A stretch of 64,000 bases of DNA from Arthrobacter oryzae (GTDB lineage: Bacteria > Actinomycetota > Actinomycetes > Actinomycetales > Micrococcaceae), in contig NZ_JAUSSM010000001.1 of assembly GCF_030812315.1 (NCBI RefSeq), forward strand, positions 620,001-684,000, in the 5' to 3' direction. The position numbers were made by a program, and so were the translations under genes. Positions within the stretch are counted from its first letter, which is position 1; each line of letters begins with the position of its first letter. This document shows, piece by piece, positions 54,148 through 62,321 of the stretch. Below the pieces are notes generated by a model that saw only the letters and a list, made by a program, of their open reading frames with translations, did no database searches and was not told the origin of the DNA.

Positions 54148-57100
54148 TTGCACCTCAAGAGCCTGACCGTCCGCGGATTCAAGTCCTTCGCGTCAGCCAC
54201 GACGTTCGACTTTGAGCCGGGCGTCACTGCAGTGGTCGGCCCGAACGGCTCCGGGAAATCCAATGTCGTGGATGCCCTGGCCTGGGTCATGGGCGAACAG
54301 GGTGCCAAGACGCTCCGCGGCGGCAAGATGGAGGACGTTATCTTCGCCGGTACGTCCGGGCGCCCGCCGCTGGGCCGGGCGCACGTGTCCCTGACCATCG
54401 ACAACACAGACGGCGCGCTGCCGATTGAATACAGCGAAGTGACCATTTCCCGGACGCTTTTCCGTACCGGCGGATCCGAATACGCGATTAATGGTTCCGG
54501 CTGCCGCCTCCTGGACATCCAGGAGCTCCTGTCCGATTCCGGCCTGGGCCGGGAAATGCACGTCATCGTCGGGCAGGGCCAGCTGGACAAGGTCCTGCAC
54601 GCCACCCCGGAGGACCGGCGCGGCTTCATCGAAGAGGCCGCGGGGATCCTCAAGCACCGCCGGCGCAAGGAAAAGACGGTCCGGAAACTGGAGGCGATGC
54701 AGGCGAACCTGCAGCGGCTGAGCGACCTCACCAGTGAGATCCGGCGCCAGCTGACCCCGCTCGGCAAACAGGCCGAAGTGGCTCGCCGGGCGCAAAGCGT
54801 CCAGTTCGAAGTACGGGACGCCCGGGCGCGGCTGCTCGCGGACGACCTCGTGCAGTTGCAGTCCGCCTTGGCCAAGGACGTTGCCGACGAATCGGCACTG
54901 AAGGCGCGCAGGGCCGTCGTCGAGCAGGGCCTTGAAACCGGACGGCAGCGGCAGGCAGTACTGGAACAGCTTGCCGCCGAAGCCACCCCCAAACTCAACG
55001 CTGCCCGGGACACGTGGTATCAGCTCTCGGCGGGGCGGGAAAGGCTTCGCTCCCTCGGGTCGCTTGCAGAAGAGCGGCGCCGGCTGCTTGGCGCCGCGGA
55101 CGATGTCCCGGACTCCGGCCGGGACCCGGAGCAGCTCGAACGGAACGCGGCGCGGGTCCGCGAAGAACAGTCGGCACTGGAAAACGGCATCCTGGAGAAA
55201 CGCGCTGCCCTGGAAGCCGCCACGGCAGCCAAACAGGATGCCGAAAGTGCCGCCAGCGCCGAAGACAAGCGACTGGCCGCGGTCCTCCGTGCTGCGGCGG
55301 ACCGCCGCGAGGGGCTGGCGAAACTGGCCGGCCAGGTGGGCGCCGCACGGTCGCGCGTCGAGTCCGCGCAGGCAGAGCTTGGCAGGCTCCGGGAATCCCA
55401 GGCTGCCGGCGACGAGCGCCGCCGCCGCGCCCAGAGCGAGTTCACGGCACTGGAATCGCAAGTGGCAGGTGTCGAGGACGGCGAGGAAACACTTGACGCC
55501 GATTATGAGGACGCCAGCGCTGTTTTGGACGAAATCCTGGCGGAAATCGATGGGTTGAAATCAGCCGAGCGTGAGGGCGAACGCGAACGGGACGCCCTGG
55601 TTGCCCGTCGGGATGCGTTGCAGCTGGGGCTAAGCCGCAAGGACGGTTCGGGCCGCGTCGCCGATTCGGGATTGCCCGGCATCGTGGGGCCACTTGCGTC
55701 GATGCTGGCCGTCGAGGCCGGTTATGAAGCTGCAATCGCCGCTGCCTTGGGAAACTCCTCGGACGCCGTCGTCGTGCGGGACGCCGCTACCGCCGTCGAA
55801 GCGCTGCAGCTGCTAAAGGACGACGACGCCGGCCTTGCCTCGCTGCTGCTGGCGGCGGCTGACAGGCTCCCCGCGGAGGTGACAGCAGGATCAACCGCCG
55901 CTGCTCCACGGCCGCTTCCCGGCGGTGCCCGTTGGGCCGCGGACCTGGTCACGGCCACGGGACTGCTGCCGGGCAGCCTCCTGCGCACCCTGCTGGCGGG
56001 AACGGCTGTTGTTGAGGACCTGGAGTCGGCGTCGCGGCTTATCCACGCCCAGCCCGGGTTGACTGTGGTCACACGCGCGGGCGACGTCTTCACGGCCTTC
56101 ACCGTCCGGGGCGGTTCGGCGAATGCGCCGTCGCTGCTGGAAGTGCAGGCGGCCGTAGACGACGCTGAGGCCAGGATCGCCTCTGTCGGCGCGGACCTTG
56201 AACGCAACCGGTTTGCGTTGGCCTCGGCCCAGGCCCGCCGGGCGGAAGCCCAGGAGCGCGCGGACACAGCCTTGGACCGGCTCCACGAATCCGATGCCAG
56301 GCTCGCTGCGGTGGCCGAACGGCTGGGCCACTTGAACTCGGTGCTGCGGAGCGCCGTCGGCGAGAGCGAAAGGCTTGGCGCGTCGCTGGCCAAGGCCGAG
56401 GCAAACATCGTGGCCGAGCAGGATGCGCTGCAGGCTGCGGCCGCACGCCTGGACGCAGCCCAGCAGGCCCCCGAGGATGAGGAACCCTCTCCGGAACTCC
56501 GCGACGAACTGGCGCTGGCGGCGTCAGCGGCAAGGTCGGCCGAGATGGAGGCCAGGCTGTCCCTGCGGAGTGCCGAGGAGCAACTGACGGCCACCCGCAA
56601 CCGGGCCTTGTCCCTGGAACGGGCAGCAGTTGCCGAGCGCCGGGCACGTGAAGAGGCCGCCCAACGTGCCCGCCACCGCCGGATCCAGGCCGGCCGGGCC
56701 GCGGCCGTTTCGGCTGCTGTGGAGCAGGTCATCGCATTTATGGACGTGTCCGTGGACCTTGCCGCGCGCGCGAGGGATCTGGCGGAGGAAGAGCGGGAGC
56801 ACAGGGACCGCGAACTCGTGGACGTCCGGTCACAGAACAACACACTTATCCGGGAGTTGGCCGAACTGACGGACTCGGTGCACCGCGATGAGCTTGCCCG
56901 CACGCAGCAGCGGCTGCGGATCGAAGCCCTCGAACTGCGCTCGGTCGAGGAACTCGGCCTCTCGCCGGACCAGCTCGTGGCGGACTACGGGCCGGACCAG
57001 CCGGTGCCCGTGCCCGCGGGGGAATCCGGTGACAAGTGGGCGGCACTCCGCGCACCGGTGGACGAGGCCGGCAAGCCGGTCCCTGAGGGCAAGCCTTTCG

Positions 57101-57756
57101 TCCGCGAGGAGCAGGAAAAACGGCTCCGGAAAGCAGAGCGGGACCTCTCCTCCTTGGGGCGGATCAATCCGCTGGCATTGGAGGAATTCGCCGCCCTGGA
57201 GGAAAGGCACCAATTCCTCAGCACCCAGCTGGAGGACCTCAAATCAAGCCGCAAGGACCTGCTGGACATCATCAAGGAAGTGGATGACCGTGTCCAGAAG
57301 GTGTTCGCCGAAGCGTTCGCCGACACCTCGGCGCAATTCGTCCGCGTTTTCGCCCGGCTCTTTCCCGGCGGCGAGGGACGGCTCGTCCTGACCGACCCCT
57401 CGGACATGCTCACCACGGGAATCGAGGTGGAAGCGCGGCCGGCCGGCAAGAAGATCAAGCGCCTCTCCCTGCTCTCCGGCGGCGAGCGTTCACTGACGGC
57501 AGTGGCCCTCCTCGTTGCCATCTTCAAGGCGCGTCCATCACCGTTCTACGTGATGGATGAGGTCGAAGCCGCCCTGGACGACACCAACCTGGGCCGGCTC
57601 ATCACCATTTTCGAAGAACTCCGCGAGTCCAGCCAGCTGATCGTCATCACGCACCAGAAGCGGACCATGGAGGTTGCCGACGCGCTCTACGGGGTAACCA
57701 TGCGGGGCGACGGCGTTTCGGCGGTCATCAGCCAGCGCCTTGGAGCCGAGGTATAG
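54148..57756 (+). CDS. smc: Chromosome segregation protein SMC
   Basis: Large ATPase of the condensin that compacts and segregates chromosomes. 1202 residues from a TTG preceded by AGGAGA. The N-terminal ATPase half has VVGPNGSGKSNVVDALAWVMGEQG near residue 35. Coiled coil runs about 165-500, the hinge about 510-690 (GLPGIVGPLASMLAVEAGYEAAIAAALG), the second coiled coil 690-1030, then LLSGGERSLTAVALLVAIF and Walker B PFYVMDEVEAALDDTNLGRL near 1130. The start TLHLKSLTVRGFKSFASAT is typical. Confidence 0.97.
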   Translation: MHLKSLTVRGFKSFASATTFDFEPGVTAVVGPNGSGKSNVVDALAWVMGEQGAKTLRGGKMEDVIFAGTSGRPPLGRAHVSLTIDNTDGALPIEYSEVTISRTLFRTGGSEYAINGSGCRLLDIQELLSDSGLGREMHVIVGQGQLDKVLHATPEDRRGFIEEAAGILKHRRRKEKTVRKLEAMQANLQRLSDLTSEIRRQLTPLGKQAEVARRAQSVQFEVRDARARLLADDLVQLQSALAKDVADESALKARRAVVEQGLETGRQRQAVLEQLAAEATPKLNAARDTWYQLSAGRERLRSLGSLAEERRRLLGAADDVPDSGRDPEQLERNAARVREEQSALENGILEKRAALEAATAAKQDAESAASAEDKRLAAVLRAAADRREGLAKLAGQVGAARSRVESAQAELGRLRESQAAGDERRRRAQSEFTALESQVAGVEDGEETLDADYEDASAVLDEILAEIDGLKSAEREGERERDALVARRDALQLGLSRKDGSGRVADSGLPGIVGPLASMLAVEAGYEAAIAAALGNSSDAVVVRDAATAVEALQLLKDDDAGLASLLLAAADRLPAEVTAGSTAAAPRPLPGGARWAADLVTATGLLPGSLLRTLLAGTAVVEDLESASRLIHAQPGLTVVTRAGDVFTAFTVRGGSANAPSLLEVQAAVDDAEARIASVGADLERNRFALASAQARRAEAQERADTALDRLHESDARLAAVAERLGHLNSVLRSAVGESERLGASLAKAEANIVAEQDALQAAAARLDAAQQAPEDEEPSPELRDELALAASAARSAEMEARLSLRSAEEQLTATRNRALSLERAAVAERRAREEAAQRARHRRIQAGRAAAVSAAVEQVIAFMDVSVDLAARARDLAEEEREHRDRELVDVRSQNNTLIRELAELTDSVHRDELARTQQRLRIEALELRSVEELGLSPDQLVADYGPDQPVPVPAGESGDKWAALRAPVDEAGKPVPEGKPFVREEQEKRLRKAERDLSSLGRINPLALEEFAALEERHQFLSTQLEDLKSSRKDLLDIIKEVDDRVQKVFAEAFADTSAQFVRVFARLFPGGEGRLVLTDPSDMLTTGIEVEARPAGKKIKRLSLLSGGERSLTAVALLVAIFKARPSPFYVMDEVEAALDDTNLGRLITIFEELRESSQLIVITHQKRTMEVADALYGVTMRGDGVSAVISQRLGAEV

Positions 57757-57772
57757 CGTTCCCCCTGGCATC

Positions 57773-57792
57773 CACACATGTGTGACACGTGT
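57773..57792. promoter_or_regulatory. Adjacent palindromes before ftsY
   Basis: CACACATGTGTG (57773-57784, perfect 12 bp) is followed by ACACGTGT (57785-57792). No partner regulator is evident. Confidence 0.4.
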
Positions 57793-57818
57793 GTGAAACG
57801 TTGTGAGAAGCTAGGGGA

Positions 57819-59033
57819 GTGAATGACATCCTCCCCATTATTCTTGCCATCCTCGCTGCCCTGGTGGTCATTGGCGGGCTGATCCCGGTCTTCATGAAGA
57901 CCCGCCGGAACATCACCAAGTACCCGGGCACCCGTGACGCCAACGATCCCGCCGAGCCCCAGCGCGGTGCCGGCGGAACGCTGGTGGAGGACCGCCCGGC
58001 GGTGACGCCTGGACGCCAGGCGCCTGACGCCGTCGACCTCGAAGGACTGGAAACGGCCGAGGTCCCCGACGACGCGGCGGGACTTGAGGTCATTGCGGTG
58101 GAGACGCCGCTGCCGGTGGCGGGACGGCTAACCCGGCTTCGCGAACGCCTGGTCAGGTCAAACAACGTCCTCGGCAAGGGCCTGCTGGCCCTCCTGTCCA
58201 GCGACAAGATTGACGAAGACGTCTGGGACGAAGTCGAAGAAACCCTCCTGCTCGCCGATCTAGGCACGGAACCGACCATGCAGTTGGTCGATGCCCTCCG
58301 GGAGCGGGTCAAAGTGCTGGGAACACGCACCCCCGAGCAAGTCAAAGCCCTTCTTCGCGAAGAACTGATCAAGCTCGTGGACCCGACCATGGACCGCAGT
58401 CTCCGCACGGAACGCCACGCCGATACGCCCTCCGTCATGATGGTGGTGGGTGTGAACGGCGTGGGCAAGACCACGACCGTAGGCAAGCTCGCCCGCGTCC
58501 TCGTGGCCGAGGACAAGGACGTCCTGCTGGGCGCGGCGGACACGTTCCGTGCCGCCGCCGCCGAACAGCTCGCCACCTGGGGCCAGCGCGTGGGCGTGCC
58601 CACCGTCAAGTCCGACATCGACGGCGCCGATCCAGCCTCCGTTGCTTATGAAGCGGTCAAGGCAGGCATCGACCAGGAAGTCGACGTGGTCATGATCGAT
58701 ACCGCCGGACGGCTCCAGAACAAAGTGGGCCTGATGGATGAACTCGGCAAGGTCAAGCGGGTCATCGAGAAGCTGGCCGAGGTGGACGAGGTCCTGTTGG
58801 TGCTGGATGCCACCACCGGACAAAACGGCCTTAACCAGGCTCGCGTGTTCTCCGAGGTGGTCAACATCACCGGCATCGTCCTCACCAAGCTGGACGGCAC
58901 CGCCAAGGGCGGCATCGTAGTCGCCATCCAGAAATCGCTTGGCGTCCCGGTCAAGCTGATCGGCCTCGGCGAGGGCGCGGACGACCTGGCCCCGTTCGAG
59001 GTCGAGAGCTTTGTGGACGCGCTGCTGAACTAG
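57819..59033 (+). CDS. ftsY: Signal recognition particle receptor FtsY
   Basis: Membrane docking GTPase that receives ribosome-SRP complexes. 404 residues from a GTG. An N-terminal hydrophobic segment (ILPIILAILAALVVIGGLIPVFM) anchors it, unusual for the E. coli type but normal in actinobacteria; an acidic linker follows to about 105. NG domain: N helices, G1 VVGVNGVGKTTTVGKLA near residue 210, DTAGRLQNK near 295, LDATTGQNG, and TKLDGTAKGG near 355. Its stop overlaps that of the convergent MFS gene by 3 bp. Confidence 0.97.
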   Translation: MNDILPIILAILAALVVIGGLIPVFMKTRRNITKYPGTRDANDPAEPQRGAGGTLVEDRPAVTPGRQAPDAVDLEGLETAEVPDDAAGLEVIAVETPLPVAGRLTRLRERLVRSNNVLGKGLLALLSSDKIDEDVWDEVEETLLLADLGTEPTMQLVDALRERVKVLGTRTPEQVKALLREELIKLVDPTMDRSLRTERHADTPSVMMVVGVNGVGKTTTVGKLARVLVAEDKDVLLGAADTFRAAAAEQLATWGQRVGVPTVKSDIDGADPASVAYEAVKAGIDQEVDVVMIDTAGRLQNKVGLMDELGKVKRVIEKLAEVDEVLLVLDATTGQNGLNQARVFSEVVNITGIVLTKLDGTAKGGIVVAIQKSLGVPVKLIGLGEGADDLAPFEVESFVDALLN

Positions 59034-60313
59034 TTCGTCGACGCGCCGCTCGGGGCGGTTCGCTGGAACGTCTCCCGTGCGAACAGCCAGCCGGCGGCAG
59101 CCACGATCAGCACGCCGCCGGTGACGCCGAACGCCCAGCCGTACCCGAGCCGGTCGGCGAGGAGCCCGGCGAGGACCGGGCCGATGATGGCCCCGGCGTC
59201 GGACGTCATCTGGAAGACCGCCAGCACGCGGCCGCCGGAACGGCCATTGCCGATCACGTCGGCGATGGCCGCCTGCTGGGCCGGGCCCAGCAGGCCCGAA
59301 CCGATTCCGGCAACGGCGGAGGCCGCCAGGAACCAGGGCATATCGTGGGTCAGCCCGATGCCCGCGGTCGCCAATCCGGTGAGGACCAGCCCGGCAATCA
59401 TCAGCGGCTTTCGGCCGAGGGTGTCTGCCAGTTTCCCCGAGACCGTGAGCGCTGCGGCGTTGCCGCCGGCAAAGACGGCCAGCGCCCAGCCCGCCGCAGC
59501 AGTCCCGGCACCCAGCGCCGCGACGGCGAACAGGGGAACGGTGGCCATACGCACGCCGAACGTTGCCCAGCCGTTGGCGAAGCTGGAGAACAGGCCCGCC
59601 CGGTAGGCGCTGTCCCGCAAGGCCTCGCCCAGGCCCATCGCTTGCTCCAGGCCGCTGTCCTTCCGGGACTTGCCGGGTACGTGGCTAAGCTGCGTCTGCA
59701 CCACAAGCGCCGCTAGGACCAGCGCCGCGGCGTACGCCAGGAACGGAATGCGGAGGCCGAAGCCGGCAAGGAGGCCGCCGACAATCGGTCCGCAGACATT
59801 GCCGATCAGGAATGCGGAAGCGTACGCGCCGGAGACCCGGCCGCGGCTCTCCGGCGGCGCAAGCCGCACCACCAGGGCCATCGAAGCCACCGTGAACATC
59901 ACCGAACCCGCGCCGCCGAGACCGCGGAAAATGAGCAACTGCCAATAGTCCTGGGCGAACGCGCACGCAGCCGTTGAAGCAGCCACGATCAGCAGTCCGG
60001 CAACATAGACGGGCCGTTCACCCAGCCTCACGATCAGTGCACCGCCGGCTGGGGCGAACAGCAGCCGCATGAACGCAAAAATACTCACGATCACGGCGGC
60101 GGCGGTGGCCCCGACATCGAATGTGGTCGCGAACTGGGGCAACACCGGCGCCACCAGTCCGAACCCGAGCGCAATCAGGAACGCTGCGGCCAGCATCACC
60201 TTGATGTCACGCGGCAACTTGGTGGTACCGGGCTGCGCCGCACCTTCCGTGCGGCCGGACTGGCCGCTGTTCCGGCGGGGCAGGGCCTTGGCTGGGCGGA
60301 AACGATCGGTCAT
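59030..60313 (-). CDS. MFS transporter (drug efflux type)
   Basis: 427 residues. Twelve predicted membrane helices; motif A appears as GGALIVRLGERPVYVAGLL and in the second half GKLADTLGRKPLMIAGLV; motif C-like GPIVGGLLAGFG near residue 160 suggests a DHA1 (12-TM) antiporter. A basic 35-residue cytoplasmic N-terminus precedes the first helix. Substrate unknown. It lies between ftsY and amtB, which are adjacent in most relatives, and so looks like an insertion into the cluster. Confidence 0.9.
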   Translation of the reverse strand: MTDRFRPAKALPRRNSGQSGRTEGAAQPGTTKLPRDIKVMLAAAFLIALGFGLVAPVLPQFATTFDVGATAAAVIVSIFAFMRLLFAPAGGALIVRLGERPVYVAGLLIVAASTAACAFAQDYWQLLIFRGLGGAGSVMFTVASMALVVRLAPPESRGRVSGAYASAFLIGNVCGPIVGGLLAGFGLRIPFLAYAAALVLAALVVQTQLSHVPGKSRKDSGLEQAMGLGEALRDSAYRAGLFSSFANGWATFGVRMATVPLFAVAALGAGTAAAGWALAVFAGGNAAALTVSGKLADTLGRKPLMIAGLVLTGLATAGIGLTHDMPWFLAASAVAGIGSGLLGPAQQAAIADVIGNGRSGGRVLAVFQMTSDAGAIIGPVLAGLLADRLGYGWAFGVTGGVLIVAAAGWLFARETFQRTAPSGASTN

Positions 60314-60362
60314 GGGGCCGTTGTCCTTGCAGAGTGCTGTGGAAGGGCGGTTTTGGAATGGT

Positions 60363-60378
60363 GAAACATAACCGTAAC
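60363..60378. promoter_or_regulatory. GlnR-like double site between the MFS gene and amtB
   Basis: GAAAC-ATAACC-GTAAC has the five-base half-sites and six-base spacer of GlnR boxes. It lies 174 bp upstream of amtB, the usual GlnR target in actinobacteria, and 50 bp upstream of the MFS start. Only one pair is seen. Confidence 0.35.
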
Positions 60379-60408
60379 AAGCAGGATATGCACCATTTAC
60401 TTCCGGGA

Positions 60409-60424
60409 GGTTGTTGTAACAACC
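60409..60424. promoter_or_regulatory. Palindrome GGTTGTTGTAACAACC
   Basis: 7-bp perfect arms around GT, 128 bp before amtB. With the flanking CCGG it could also be a hairpin ending the MFS leader; no T-run follows. Confidence 0.45.
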
Positions 60425-60489
60425 CGGACATCTAATTCCTCCGCCGGCGAAACACAGCCCGGCAAAAATCGTCTAAGAACTCAAAAGGC

Positions 60490-60521
60490 GTTGTACAAGC
60501 GGAAGACTCCGTTTGCACAAC
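60490..60521 (+). promoter_or_regulatory. Stable hairpin in the amtB leader
   Basis: 14-nt arms (60490-60503, 60508-60521) pair with one mismatch and one G-U around a 4-nt loop AGAC. It lies 30 nt before the ATG, just upstream of the GGGAGG ribosome site, so it may influence translation or RNA stability. Confidence 0.5.
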
Positions 60522-60551
60522 TAAGCATCTAGGCAAGGGAGGACGTGCACC

Positions 60552-61904
60552 ATGGAACTTACCGCAGGTCACGTATGGCTCATGGTTGCGGCGGCACTCG
60601 TGCTGTTCATGACACCAGGACTGGCATTTTTCTACGGCGGCATGACACGTGCGAAGGCCGCGCTGAACATGATGATGATGAGCTTCATCTCCATCGGCAT
60701 GGTCGGCGTGGTGTGGGTGCTCTGGGGTGCATCCATGAGCTCCGGCGAAGGTTTCCTGCAGATCGTGGGTAACCCGTTCGCAACGTTCGGCCTCGAGGGC
60801 ATCACGGCTCCGGACGGACTCATCAAGGTCGGCTACGCAGCAACATTCGCCATCATCACGGTGGCACTCATCAGCGGCGCTATCGCGGACCGTGCAAAGT
60901 TCGGCGCATGGACCGTGTTCGTGCCTGTCTGGGTCACGCTCGTATACTGCCCGCTGGCCTACATGGTCTGGGGCGGAGGGCTCTTCGGGCCCGAAGGCGC
61001 TGTTGGCCAGGCACTCGGCCCGGCGATCGACTTTGCCGGTGGCACGGTGGTCCACATCAACGCCGGCGTGGCCGCACTGATCCTCGTTCTGATCATCGGC
61101 AACCGCAAGGGCTTCGGCAAGGACCCGAACCACCGCCCGCACAACATCCCGTTCGTTATGCTCGGCGCAGCCATCCTCTGGTTCGGCTGGTTCGGCTTCA
61201 ACGGCGGCGCAGCAACCACGGCGGAACAGGGCGGCCTCATCTGGGTCAACACCCTCGCCGCTCCGGCAGCTGCCATGCTCGGCTGGCTCATCACTGAGCG
61301 CATCCGCGACGGCCACCCGACCTCGCTCGGTGCAGCATCCGGTGTGGTTGCCGGCCTGGTTGCAATCACTCCGGCTTGTGCAAACGTCAGCCCGATCGGC
61401 GCGCTTGGCCTCGGTCTCGTAGCAGGTGCGGCTTCCGCCCTGGCAGTCGGCCTGAAGTTCCGCTGGGGCTTCGATGACTCCCTGGATGTCGTCGGCGTCC
61501 ACCTGGTCTCAGGCGTTATCGGCACCGTGGCACTCGGCTTCATCGCCCTCCCGGTCGAAGGCGTCGGCGGCGGCCTGTTCTACGGCGGCGGACTCACCCA
61601 GCTGTGGGCCCAGCTCGCAGCGGCAGGCATCGCGATCGCCTACTCGGCCATCCTGACGGCTCTGATCGCACTGGCGATCCACAAGACCATGGGCTTCCGT
61701 GTCTCCCAGGAGCAGGAAGTTGTGGGTGTGGACCTCAGCCTGCACGCAGAAACCGCCTACGAATTCGGAGTCGGCGGCCACGGCGGCAGCTTCCAGCCGC
61801 TGCATGAACTGATCACCGGCAAGCAGAGCGAAGAGCCCGCTCCGGTTTCGGAAGACGGCAAGAAGTCTGACGCAGCAACAGGTAAGGAAAGTGTGGGGGC
61901 ATGA
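60552..61904 (+). CDS. amtB: Ammonium transporter
   Basis: Trimeric membrane channel for ammonium/ammonia uptake under nitrogen limitation. 450 residues with eleven expected transmembrane helices. Family motifs: WLMVAAALVLFMTPGLAFFYGGM at the start, DFAGGTVVHINAGVAALILVLIIG near residue 160 (Asp160-type and pore His168-type), and a second pore His in HLVSGVIGTVALG. The 45-residue cytoplasmic tail is Lys/Glu/Ala-rich. Its stop overlaps glnK by ATGA, so they form an operon. Confidence 0.98.
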   Translation: MELTAGHVWLMVAAALVLFMTPGLAFFYGGMTRAKAALNMMMMSFISIGMVGVVWVLWGASMSSGEGFLQIVGNPFATFGLEGITAPDGLIKVGYAATFAIITVALISGAIADRAKFGAWTVFVPVWVTLVYCPLAYMVWGGGLFGPEGAVGQALGPAIDFAGGTVVHINAGVAALILVLIIGNRKGFGKDPNHRPHNIPFVMLGAAILWFGWFGFNGGAATTAEQGGLIWVNTLAAPAAAMLGWLITERIRDGHPTSLGAASGVVAGLVAITPACANVSPIGALGLGLVAGAASALAVGLKFRWGFDDSLDVVGVHLVSGVIGTVALGFIALPVEGVGGGLFYGGGLTQLWAQLAAAGIAIAYSAILTALIALAIHKTMGFRVSQEQEVVGVDLSLHAETAYEFGVGGHGGSFQPLHELITGKQSEEPAPVSEDGKKSDAATGKESVGA

Positions 61905-62239
61905 AACTGATCACAGCAATCGTCCGGCCGGAAAAGCTCGACTCAATCCGGGAGGGGCTCGAATCCTATGGTGTGCAGGGCCTCACGGTCAGCGCCGCCA
62001 GCGGATACGGCAGGCAGCGGGGATACACGGAGGTGTACCGCGGGGCTGAGTACAACGTGGACCTGCTTCCCAAGATCCGCGTTGAGGTCCTGGCCACGGA
62101 CGAACAGGCGGATGACATCCTGGATGTCATCATCGCCAGCTCCAACACAGGGCGTGCCGGCGACGGCAAGGTCTGGACGGTGGACGTTTTTGAAGCTGTA
62201 AGGGTACGTACGGGAGAACGCGGCTCGGCCGCCATCTAG
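61901..62239 (+). CDS. glnK: Nitrogen regulatory protein PII
   Basis: 112-residue signal protein that senses 2-oxoglutarate and ATP/ADP and plugs AmtB. MKLITAIVRPEKLDSIREGLES at the start; T-loop GYGRQRGYTEVYRGAEYNVDLLPKIRVEVL with Tyr in EYNV (the modified residue in PII proteins); C-terminal GDGKVWTVDVFEAVRVRTGERG. No glnD (uridylyl/adenylyltransferase) follows, unlike relatives; the next plus-strand gene is ffh. Confidence 0.97.
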   Translation: MKLITAIVRPEKLDSIREGLESYGVQGLTVSAASGYGRQRGYTEVYRGAEYNVDLLPKIRVEVLATDEQADDILDVIIASSNTGRAGDGKVWTVDVFEAVRVRTGERGSAAI

Positions 62240-62265
62240 CCCACGGCTAGCCCCATGGGCAAGCG

Positions 62266-62307
62266 AAAAGCGGGCCCGGCACCTGAAAAGGCGCCGGGCC
62301 CGCTTTT
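62266..62307. terminator. Bidirectional terminator between glnK and the G6PDH gene
   Basis: AAAAGCGGGCCCGGC (62266-62280) pairs with GCCGGGCCCGCTTTT (62293-62307). The T-run on either strand suits convergent genes. Confidence 0.9.
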
Positions 62308-62321
62308 GCGTTGCGGGATGC

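Noticed and set aside
60432..61502. 356-codon frame antisense to amtB, Cys/His/Asp-rich
   Set aside because: Shadow of amtB; the unusual Cys content comes from the reverse complement of Gly/Ala/Thr codons.
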